From positions 78,393,367-78,457,366 of the forward strand of contig CM056580.1 of the NCBI GenBank assembly GCA_029721435.1: a stretch of DNA of 64,000 bases, read 5' to 3'. Below, piece after piece: positions 22,139 to 55,732 of this stretch; position 1 is the first letter of the stretch, and the number at the start of each line of letters is the position of its first letter. The position numbers and the translations under genes are program-made. Source of the stretch: Gymnothorax reevesii (Eukaryota > Chordata > Actinopteri > Anguilliformes > Muraenidae). The notes beneath the pieces were generated by a model. It was not told the DNA's origin and did no database searches. It was given only the letters and a program-made list of their open reading frames with translations.

Positions 22139-23762
22139 TAGATACGATTTTAGTCGACTTTACACCTTCAAACCCCTCCACCATTCAAGCCTCGATATTC
22201 CGCGAAGTGCATGATAAGAGACTGATGCAGTAACCCAACCTGCCAGTAGGCCATGCTGTACAGCAAGATCCAAAAGTAAACAAAAGACACCCAGGCACCA
22301 ATTCTATTACGACTAAGTTTTACATTTATATTAAATTTTGGTTTTGTAGGCACTGATACATTAAATATAAAATTCACTGGAAATTCCGTCCGAAGGCGAT
22401 TAATTAAATTACGTAACAGCAATCGTCTCCAGCTTACAGAACAGGACAAACAAAGATATCTATTCAGCGACCGCACAGGTATAGCTAGCAGCCCTCATTG
22501 TTGAAAAAATAATAATAAAAAAAATAATCGTAATACCCTCACTATGACAAATTGACAGATAAAATTACCATCAACATTAATACATCATTAGACAACCGTC
22601 TGCTAACCGGTCGACGAATTGCATATGCAATTAGCCGCTGACGTTACCACTATCGAGTTACCAGAACCAACAGTTGCTCCAAAGCATCTGGACGTTGCGC
22701 GCGTTCAATACAAAAAGGAGCAACACTATTTCCAGGATAGTCGAGTTAATGACACTAAACATTAAATTACTGACTCCTCTTTATTTGCCAAGTTAATTCA
22801 GCGCGTAATTATTTGGATAATAATGTAACAATGACCTCATCATACTTCACATATCCAACAAGGCCCTGTTTGCATTTCAGGTAAGACCCCAAAAAGTAGT
22901 TATCCAAGCTTTGCCTGATGGAACAAAATAAGGTGGAAAAATAATTCTGTAAAAATACAAATATTCAAATAGAAATTTTCAGTATTTTCAATTATACACA
23001 ACATTTAAAAATTACATACTTGAAATTTTTGGTGTATTATTAACTTAAAGTAAATTAAACCATACGGGATATTGAGGGACACCACACCGAGAGCACTATC
23101 TATCCGGTGATTTTTTTTTCCCTTCGGCAAAAAAAAAAGAAAAGAAAATCAGCGGAACACCGCGGTGGGAGCTAACTGGACTAGAGAAAGTCGTTCTTCG
23201 GACAGTTTTCCCCCATGGTCTCGGAGCTTGCTAAGTGTTCATGGCTAGAACAGTGTAACATCTGCTAATTTCCCTGCTTTGTTTTCGGACCAAGCACAGA
23301 CAAAGAGGATCGTGGAATTTAACTGAACGTTACGGCGATCTGGCTTTCTGGTTGCGTTTGCTAATCCCATCGCTATCTTTTCTTCTTGAGAGCTCAGTTT
23401 TTAAGGAGTCCCTCTCATGCTGGTTTGTCCTTTTTTCTTACGTTGTTTTGTTTCCTCCATTCACCATCCGAGTAGCTACCGTTAGCTTAGGAAGCTTGCT
23501 AACGCGGCTTACCTTAGAAACCCCCGCACCCTCTCTTACTGGGGTGATATCATATACCGGTTTCCGTCTCTCCGGCCGTCTGACACCCCGGTTTGGGCCT
23601 CGGTCGCTCTCCATGGTCGTAACAGTGGAACCGAGTCGAGTGGCTGGACCTCCATTTCATTGTGTTCGGGGCAGTCCAGGTGATTGCCCTGCGTGGATCG
23701 CTATAACCATATTTCCAAACACGCGAGCAGGCAGACAATTTGGCGAAGAACTGTAATCAGTC
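22139..23762. other. intergenic/promoter region upstream of mapkapk5
   Basis: This interval lies between the nested Tc1 block and mapkapk5 exon 1. The first kilobase is AT-rich. From about 23150 CpG and GC content rise, consistent with a promoter island. I see no TATA box that I would defend. A 16-bp palindrome sits at 22617-22632. Confidence 0.4.
22617..22632. promoter_or_regulatory. 16-bp palindrome aattgcatatgcaatt
   Basis: A perfect palindrome 1.3 kb upstream of the mapkapk5 start. Its core TGCATATGCA resembles the paired POU-factor MORE site. A function is inferred only. Confidence 0.25.
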
Positions 23763-23904
23763 ATGGGACTGGTATGTCACCTTTAGTCACGGGTGCAATA
23801 TTAACGATAGAGCGATCCCTGCAGAAAAGTGTATCTTCTCTCGCGTTTCAGTCCGGTGAACGAGTGCAAGGAGCCGGCGGTGCCAAGCTACACACTGAAG
23901 CACC
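23763..23904 (+). promoter_or_regulatory. mapkapk5 5' leader with overlapping uORFs
   Basis: An ATG at 23763 gives a 7-codon uORF ending TAG. A second ATG at 23774 opens a frame that runs through the main start at 23905 and stops at 23935. A tract tctcgcgtttcag at about 23850 resembles a 3' splice site, so the leader could be spliced. Confidence 0.35.
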
Positions 23905-47593
<23,689 letters not shown>

Positions 47594-48021
47594 CTAATAC
47601 TTTATTTTGATTTTTTTATGATTTGTTATTCATGTTCTTAAAGGATTAACTTGTAAAGTTAAAAAAAAAAATTATGTAAATTTAACTACAGGACTTGATC
47701 CAGTTTTTCATGACCTTGCTTGCAAACTATTGTACAGTTGTAGATAACATTGACAACGGACTTGTTGGTACTGTACATTTTTAAATTTTTTTTTTTTATG
47801 AACAACCGTGAAGAACAAAGCTTGTATTTTCATTTCGCCCTACAAAAGCGATGAAAGTCAAGCACGTATCCGTATGAAGGGATATCCGCCTTTGTACAGA
47901 CTGCTTGCCCGAGCTGCCTGTTGTCGTGTTTTTTTATTTTTATGTTAGGTATTTTAATTATCTTCCTTTTTTAATAATGTGATTAGTTTTATTTATTTTA
48001 AAGCTGATTCCGTTATTTTAA

Positions 48022-48204
48022 CCCTTAGAGCGCCAAAATATATTTCAGTGAATTGTATATTTAATTATTTTGAGCTGTTGAAAATTTATCGTGGTTACTT
48101 GTCTAAAACTTTTGAACAAGTCGCCACATGGTAGGTTTTCAACAGCATTGATTTTGATATCTTACATCATTGAGCAACGATAGTTGCATTTAGCGCTCTA
48201 AGGG
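48022..48204. mobile_element. TTAA-target MITE in the mapkapk5 3' UTR
   Basis: Ends CCCTTAGAGCGC / GCGCTCTAAGGG follow TTAA at 48018-48021. The right flank has decayed to TTCA. It shares ends and the ggttttcaacagca interior with 11938-12092. Confidence 0.8.
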
Positions 48205-50016
48205 TTCATTTTAATTTTTTTTTTTTTTACCACAGTAGCCTCGGTCCGATGCTTTGTCGTTAAAAGTGATCCGGGCCCCTCCCGCTTCATTCGTTCATGA
48301 GCCGAGGTGTTCATTACCTTCTCCGCTCATTCAACATGTAGGATGTCCCAATGAGGTTCAGTGGGGTCCTGAAATTGGCCCTTAGAGGGCCACGCTGTGG
48401 GCTCCATTAACACTAAAACCCTCTAATTCTTCCCCGGTGTGTAACTGTGAAAGAAGAGGAGGTGGCAGTAGCCAGCTGTCCTCACTGCTGTAGCTCGCTC
48501 AAGTCTGGGCTGCAATGCAGTTTTAAATGGCTTTTAACTTCTGCAAAGGATAATAATCACAGCGCCTGCCATTGTAGCCTTTTTTGTGGGCCAAAGAATG
48601 GCATTAAGATTATATCGTTGCTAAAGGCTCTTGCTGGACAATATTAAGTGAAGCTGGAGGCATGTGGTGCTCAGAGGGGACGGGAGGTCTTGTTTGATGC
48701 ACCTGTAGGTGTGGTTGTCTGGGCCAACTGCAGGCAGGCTGACGCGGAGAACCTGAAGCACTATCTGTACACGCTCAGTCCAGTCTTTCCTGTACTTTTC
48801 TTGAATGGTAAAAGAAGTTTGTGTGATTGCGGCACCTGGCTGTTTCCCCCCTAGAGCGTGCAGAGCTCAGTGCCTAAGCATACGAATAGCGTGGTAAGTC
48901 TGTCTGAGCCAGTCACAGTCCTGTCTGTGAAATTGAGTCACACAAATGTTGTTTTCAGTCATACTTGATGCAATGATAACTTCTGGTGCAGATCTGAGGC
49001 CAACTAGTGTTTGTGTGCCTCGGCCCCTAAAGCTACTTCGCCCTTCCTGCTTACAACTTCCTGTTTTCTCTTATCGGCCCATTGGATTGGTACCTCGGAG
49101 TCTGTCGACCCCTGGACCTATAGCAAGGATGATGGTCGTGGAAGTAGTCCCCTGCAGCAGTAGCGCAGCCAATCATAAATCATTTCCTGCCCTGTCCCCC
49201 ATCAGTGCTTTACTCCAAAATACTACCACTTTTTTGTTCTTGGCTCAGGAACCTCGTTGTAACATGGCATCCGGAACAAATATGGAAAAGAGGAGTTATT
49301 TATTTTATATTCTGTCTCGTTTTATATTGGTTGTTATGGAAACGGTGTCCCAGAGTGGCTTCTCTAGTTTGTTGGGTCACGTTCTCTTGCCCTTTTGTGG
49401 TGGAACAGAATGAGTAAGCTGGAGAATGTGACTGATGTTAGCTGGAGTTAATAAGCCCCCGCATCAGTTTCCATAGCAGCTTCTTTCATTCAACAGGAAG
49501 TGAGGACAGTACTTGTATAGCATGCCCTCAAGGTGCCTCACTGGCTTGGACTGAAAAACTGTTCTCAGAGCTGTTCCACTAGTCATTCAGGTGACAAGGC
49601 CCACAACCTTATTAGACATGGGGAACGTGTGGTCACATGGTCTGGAGTGCAGGGTATTCTGGATTAAGATATTCAAGAATATTTATTTTCTGTCAAAAAG
49701 TGCTCATCCCTTATTGAGGAGGCCTAGATTTTTCTTTTTTTGTAATTCAATGTGCCTGTTCTTGTCGGTTAGGACTACCGTACTTCAATCAGTGGTTTTT
49801 GGGGCTGAATTTAAGTCCTATAAGGCATTGATTGCATGAAAATGCATTTGTACGGTACTAAAACGCTCCCACTTATTTCATTATCGAAGCTTGCTTTAAT
49901 TATTTCCCCCACTCCCCTCCTGGAGCCGAACTTGCATTGTTATTTCAAGATCTGTATCTCAGACAGTATTTTTGTTCACCTCCCTCTGAAATGTCATAAA
50001 TATGCTGAATATTTGT

Positions 50017-50022
50017 ATTAAA
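50017..50022 (+). terminator. candidate mapkapk5 polyadenylation signal (ATTAAA)
   Basis: ATTAAA is the second most common poly(A) hexamer. It lies 2.4 kb after the stop, and a GT/T-containing stretch (gcttgtctttcattgg) follows 25-40 bp later. Confidence 0.3.
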
Positions 50023-50335
50023 GGAAACCCTTGCAGCAAAATGGAGCTTGTCTTTCATTGGTCATCTGGAGTCAGTGTGTAAGTGAGTGCACAGAGCGGA
50101 TGAGGTCATTACCTGTTTGACAGCCACAACTGGCCCAGGAGATTAAACGATGGGAGCCTCTGAAATGGGGCATACGTGATCACACTCTTTAACTCCATCA
50201 CACTTCGGAAACGGTGAATCCTCTGAATTTAGATCTTTTTTTTTTTTTTTATTCGATAAATGAAGATTTGAAAGCACTAGTGTAGCGTTGTATAGCTCGT
50301 GTAAGCCACTATGTTTCAGTTTACATGTGATAGAC

Positions 50336-51041
50336 TAGGGGCTCCCAAACTCAGTCCTGGGGCCTGTCTGTATATGCTGGTTTTTGCTCCACCCTGGTTT
50401 GCAATCATAGGATTTTAGCAAGCTCTTAATTTGTCTTAATTAGGTGCATTAATGTTCAAAGCAGCAATTTATCCTATCTTGACAAACAGTATTTTGACAG
50501 ATATGCATACAAACAGTGAGGAATAAATTCCGCATCCTCATTGTAATATATGAGTAACAACTACATAAAAAGAGGGAAAAAATTAATGGGTTCCTAATTG
50601 GTGAAACTGTGGGCATATGGTTGCAAAAACTAACAATTGACTAAACAAGCAAATGACATGGTCAAAACTGTTTTCTGTTTTTGTGATTGAGTGCAAGCAA
50701 ATCACTTTGAAAGAATTCTTATCACCCGTCTTCAGCAACCTGATTTGGAGGTCACTGCTTTTCTCAGTACCAGATTTGATCTGTTTAAAAATGTTATCAC
50801 CTGCAATTGCTTGCCACACAGAAAAGAAAAAAAAACTTTAAATGCAAGGGTATTCGGTCTTTTATTCCTCATGGCATAAAATGAATATTTCTATTAAAAT
50901 TTGGCTTAAAACGGCAAATAACACATTTAAACACAAAATGCATCCAATTTGGACAAATTAACAGCTTGTTAAAGTCCTATGACGGCAATTTTGGTTAGGA
51001 CAAAAACGAGAAGGCCCCAGGACCGAGTTTGGGAACCCCTG
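50336..51041. mobile_element. hAT-like foldback MITE, 706 bp
   Basis: Inverted ends AGGGGCTCCCAAACTCAGTC and the complement of the right CAGGGGTTCCCAAACTCGGT. An exact 8-bp duplication TGATAGAC flanks it (50328-50335, 51042-51049). AT-rich interior, no transposase. Confidence 0.85.
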
Positions 51042-51049
51042 TGATAGAC

Positions 51050-52881
51050 AATTCCTGCTGACTACCTACTGAACATTTTTTATGAAACTTAACCTGTTCA
51101 AAAACAAATTATTCTTCTTCTCGGTCAACTAGAGGCAGGCAAACTCAAGTGAAAAATATAATGGCTGGATTTGTATATTTCCCGTTATTCTCTAAGAGCG
51201 TATATTCGGAATGAAAATGGGTCCGCTCGCAAATATAATCATTTTGCTGCATCTCCGGTGGCGTTTGAAATGACATGCAGGCGGTTCTTACCCACTAGGG
51301 GGAGCTGTTTGAAACATTCTTTCCATGGACATGACTGGTTGAAAGCTGCAGCCTTCCTTTCATCTCCAAGTTCGAAGTTCAACTTTTATTAGTGCGGCAG
51401 TACTGTAAGTTGCACAATCTATTCTCTCCAAGTGTAACAATAAAACGCAATCATTCTACAAGTCCAATCGCAATCTCCATTTTGTCAATTCGTTTCGGAA
51501 ATGGTTTTGTTGGCAGCTTCAGTCAAATGACCATTCTTTTTTTTCGTTCGCAAAGAGGGCGAAGTGCCTTGAATTCAATTTTAAGGAATGTGTAATTGGA
51601 TTCCAAGTAACCGTTGTTACAGAGATGCTGAAATAAGATATTCAGTACCTTCTAAAATTGGGAATTTGAGACATATTTGGTGCTTTTGGAAATGACTGAT
51701 AATTTGTTACATCCTGGTTGCAAGAAATTGATTAGAAAATACAGTCAGGGCATTGTCAGTGTTACATATTACAATAACTCTGAAAGAGCCTCCAGCTCTG
51801 TTCCCTAAAATTCAGTCTTGAACCATTGTGTGGTAAATCAGCAGCATAGAAGCCAATTTTTTCTACATCTGCAAGCAGAAGCTCTTCTCTATGGCATTGA
51901 AGTCCAGTAACATATTCAAATATTGTCTTCATAAAATTCTTTTTAAAAAATGATGAAGATGATAATAATATTAATAATAAGCGTAAGCAGTACTCTGGTA
52001 TCTGCATGTATGTTGCACCTATCTGTAGGGACAATTCTCAGTTCTGAAAATTTTGTTTATTATTCTTGAAGTCTCTTTGTCAGTGTGATTTAGGACAACA
52101 TTGTGTTATTTTAAATTTTCCCTTCTTAAATTTCATTGTATTCATATTGATCGTATCTGCCCTTTGCCCCAGTGGAGGATGTAAGGTTAATGCATACTGT
52201 GCCTGATGAGCGTGGGAACTGGCTTCCAGTGGTGGGTATTTTGATCACCCACAGACTGCATTTTTTTTTTTTGCAGCACCAAGATGTTACACAGTTGAAA
52301 TTTTGTGTCCACATAACCATCAGAAAGTCCCTGGAAATGCTTATAGTGATAACTAGTAATAAAGCCTTCCAAAAAAAAAAAAAAACTCATCAAGATATTT
52401 AAAGAGCGTAGACGTGGAGTTCTAATGGTGTGCTGGAAAATTCTGAACCATTCTTTTTTAGAACAATTATGGCTACTTAAAAGTGTATCACTCAACTATT
52501 AGAGCTGGAGAACTCATTAAAAGTATAATTTAAAGAGCTAAGGAAAATGGGGAAATTAAAAAGATTTCACCCAAAGCTTTGTCAGTATGGGCAATAGCAA
52601 AATGATCCCTAAACCAAACCGAACTAACCAACCGAGGGAAAGCACTGGTCCTTTTGGACTGAAGCATTAATTTCTTCGCAGTGTCTAGATATAGGGCGGT
52701 TTTTATTGTTACGGCAGTCGATTTGAAAGGATTAGCATAAAGATTCGGGATTATGGTTAGAGTTAGGCCCGTATTCAGAAACGACACTCACACTAATATT
52801 TTTTATTTATTACAGGAATAGATGGTATTGCTCCAGGTCAGCGCCGATCACCCAATCATCAAGGCCCTCTATTTCCTGTAG
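51050..52881. other. intergenic, no gene recognised
   Basis: AT-rich sequence between mapkapk5 and atxn2. A short stretch at 52172-52232 reads MEDVRLMHTVPDERGNWLPV, but I see no supporting acceptor or homology. Confidence 0.4.
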
Positions 52882-53773
52882 CAGAGGTCTGCGTGAGTGC
52901 GGGTAGCCCGCGCGGGTGTGAACAATTGATATCTCGTGGGTGCGGGTCCAATATGAAAAAAAAAAAGTTGCGGGTGCGGGTTCCGCAAAAAAATGCTACC
53001 TGCACATCTTCAAAATCATGTGTGTTAAATAAACATTCCAAGTAGTGGCAGGAGCCATTCACCTCACACCTCATGCTCAACAAACATATGTCTGACAACA
53101 GTCACCTGCCCAAACAGCCGTTTCAAATCTACATTACAATCAGCCAATACATTGACATGACCAGGGGCCTCATGTATGAAGAGAGCGTACGAACAGAAAA
53201 GATGCGTAAGCTACTTTTTTTTGCGGATGTCAGATGTATGAAAACAAACGTGACTTTAGAAAAAATGCAAAAAAGTAATAGAATTAAATTTAAGTTGATT
53301 CAGATTTTTCATTCAAATTTGCAAGTTGAATTGGTAGCCCGCTATATTATAAATATAATACTTTTTACAAAATGCTACTTTTTTTTTGAACGTACGCAAT
53401 ATTTAAGTATAAAATCCACGCAATTGTTAGTACATGAGGCCCCTGATCTGCAGAAAGTACACTCTCCCCTACAACTCACTGCAATTAGCCAACCTTTGTG
53501 GCTTCCAGAGCACTGCGCGGGTGCATGCTCATGCACCCGCACTACCCGCAGATGTACACCCACACCCGTGCCGGCAGGCAAATTCTGCACCCGCATGTTT
53601 TTTCATTCTTACACCCGCAGTTACCCACACATTATATTTTGTGCTCACAATACCCGCAAATAATTTTATTGCACCCACACCCGCAGTTTTAAGACATCAA
53701 CAGCCACACCCGCATGGTTGTCTGCGGGCTGCCCGCAGGTATTCCGAGTGTGACTGCCCGGCGCAGTGCTCTG
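52882..53773. mobile_element. hAT-like element with GC-rich ends, 0.89 kb
   Basis: The left end CAGAGGTCTGCG and right end CGCAGTGCTCTG are inverted. Subterminal gcgggtgcgggt-type motifs repeat on both sides. Flanks TCCTGTAG and ACCTGTAG match at 7 of 8 bases. A second MITE is nested inside. Confidence 0.75.
53161..53443. mobile_element. MITE nested inside the 52882-53773 element
   Basis: Inverted ends caggggcctcatgta / tacatgaggcccctg, with inner gcgtacg / cgtacgc, in AT-rich sequence. Confidence 0.7.
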
Positions 53774-54189
53774 ACCTGTAGCAATGGTGCTTAGCAAGAC
53801 AGCCGGTCCTAAGAAGAGCTGCATTGGTCATCCGGTATGCTGGGTCAGTCTGCAAGATGATTTTATTTTAATACTGCGGAATGGTGTACACAAGAGGATA
53901 GATGCTTTTTAACTGCAAAGATGGTCACACATATTGATTTTTAGTTTTGTACTGCCCACCGCTTTTTGCACAACACTGTTAAGGAAGTGGCGAAACCGAA
54001 CTGATTATCAAGCAAGATCAGGCTCCACCCCACCCCTCTGAATTGTTTTCTCACTAAGAATCTGACAGGTCCGTTATTTAACGGGGTCTGCTGTATTTAC
54101 TCAAGGTACTCATATCGAGTCACTCGAGGGCGGATAGGCCCACTTCTCTTGCAAGCTCAAGTCGCGTCTGTGTGGGTTTCCTCCCTCAG

Positions 54190-54324
54190 TTTAAAGACAA
54201 GTACTTTATAAGAGGCCAAATGAAGACTGAGCTGTATAAATCGGTGCTAATGAACGAGTGCGAGCCCAGCGACGAAGAGACCGGTGAACTTTCCCTGGTC
54301 TCTCAAGAAATTATGTTCATGTAA
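54190..54324 (+). other. orphan terminal-exon-like open stretch
   Basis: After a good acceptor tract (gtgggtttcctccctcag) the frame reads FKDKYFIRGQMKTELYKSVL, then MNECEPSDEETGELSLVSQE, then IMFM and TAA. Codon use (GAG, CTG, GTG, AAC, GAC) looks coding and the acidic tail is not repeat-like. I do not recognise the protein and see no upstream partner exons. A C-terminal exon of a neighbouring synteny gene such as tmem116 is one untested idea. Confidence 0.3.
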
Positions 54325-55605
54325 TTCCCAACCTCATTGCTACCAGAACTACTATTAACATTGGTGCATTACACGGGTACTAGTCTGTGTGTGCTCCAGT
54401 CATTGCGGAGCCACAAAAAATAAATTTACCCAAGCTAAAAACATTTCCGGTCAGCAGCTTGCAAACCTGCAATTTATTTTCGCGCGTTGATAAGCTAAAC
54501 CCAATCCACACAAGTCATACAATTTATTATACAGTTGAGTATAACATTGGCCTTTGTATTACATACGTTTTAAATGCCTTCCAGACGAAAAATAAACCCA
54601 TGATGTTGGTCTCGGTTCACCTCCGTCGTTCACCCGAATTGCGGTTTCGTGTGCTCATGGGCTTCGGCAACCGAACATTTCGTCTGCACGGTGCAATGGT
54701 CACCCAAATCATTATCAGGTCATTGATGGCAATTGCCTTTCAATCAGGAGTCGAGCTAAGTGAACAGCTAGTCAAACGCATCTCATACATAAGTATGTGC
54801 AATCAGGTAGAAGCTTGGGGGTTCACGATTAACAGGGCGTAAGAAGTGAGAAGTTGATCTAAAACAGCTCCCAGCCATTTTCGTTCCGATGTAGCAGGGC
54901 CGACTTCATCAATCTCAGAAGTTGAACAAAACTAACCACTGATATTTGGTAAGCTGGTTACTGATCCGCTCAATACATAGACACGCTTCCACCGGCTCAC
55001 GTGGTGGTCAAACTACCACCTCTGATTTCAAGTGATCTTTCGACTTCCTGAAAATAGTGCGACTCTTTTCCCCATCCCTGTCTTTAAGAAACAAGAAACA
55101 ACAATGTTCGGTGCAATTTCCCTTGAGTTTAATGAAAGGACAGTTTGCGCTCCGAGATCGCGGGCTCTTGCTCCGCTGTCAAATGATAAAAGGTGAGAAC
55201 GGTGAGTGTAGCTCTACGCAGCGCTACGCCGTGGGTATATCCTTCCGCTATTTTTTGTCTCCTTTCAGACTGTTTTGGTCTTTTCGCTGATAGCAACGAA
55301 GAGAGATACCGAGATAGCTGAAAATCGTGATAATTTGTTCGAATTCTGGTTCATTTTTAGAAAAAACAACTTTTGACAGTAGTTTAAGTTCACGCCTTGA
55401 TTGCGCAAGGGCAGTTGTCATAGCTACTATCTTTTTAAAAGAAAAAATCTGTTCTGCTTTTAAGAAGTATTGCAACGTTTAATCTATGCTGAAGCCTGGA
55501 TTCATTATTTAGCGTTAGTGAACCTTGGCTAGTAATTTATTTTTATTTGGTATTTGGGCTTCTTGTTTTGGAACTAGTTGGAATAACGCGCATAAGTCGT
55601 CGTTT
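54325..55605. other. region upstream of atxn2 (promoter / 5' UTR)
   Basis: No repeat is recognised. Open frames here, such as 54387-54842, lack family features. The transcription start of atxn2 probably lies in the last few hundred bases. Confidence 0.35.
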
Positions 55606-55626
55606 ATGGGCTCATCATGTCAATGA
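55606..55626 (+). promoter_or_regulatory. uORF overlapping the atxn2 start codon
   Basis: ATG at 55606 reads six codons (MGSSCQ) to TGA at 55624-55626, crossing the main ATG at 55617 in another frame. Whether it lies in the mRNA depends on the unknown transcription start. Confidence 0.45.
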
Positions 55627-55732
55627 AGCAGGCCGGTGGTAACCGTAAACCCGGCGGTGGCAGCGGCGGTGCTGCTGCGGCCTCTGGTGCCGGGGGAGGT
55701 GGAGGTCCTGGCGGGCGGCAGAATTTGGGAAG
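55617..55732 (+). CDS. atxn2: atxn2 exon 1
   Basis: The ATG at 55617 begins MSMK, close to the MSLK of vertebrate ataxin-2. A second in-frame ATG lies two codons on. The exon ends LGR with the Arg codon split by the donor ag|gtcggt. Codons are GC-rich and Gly/Ala-biased. Confidence 0.85.

Larger units (their letters stand above)
47594..50022 (+). other. probable mapkapk5 3' UTR and flank
   Basis: AT-rich sequence follows the stop codon, with long T and A runs, and contains a TTAA-type MITE (48022-48204). ATTAAA at 50017-50022 is the best polyadenylation signal I see. I saw no AATAAA between the stop and that point. The true transcript end is not fixed by sequence alone. Confidence 0.4.

Noticed and set aside
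23352..23756. 134-codon + strand ORF upstream of mapkapk5
   Set aside because: It lacks an ATG start and lies in GC-rich promoter/leader sequence where open frames are common.
48946..49413. 155-codon + strand ORF after mapkapk5
   Set aside because: It lies in the probable 3' UTR, has low-complexity codon use and no recognisable domain.
54387..54842. 151-codon + strand ORF
   Set aside because: No domain, mixed codon use and no splice or start context; considered chance.
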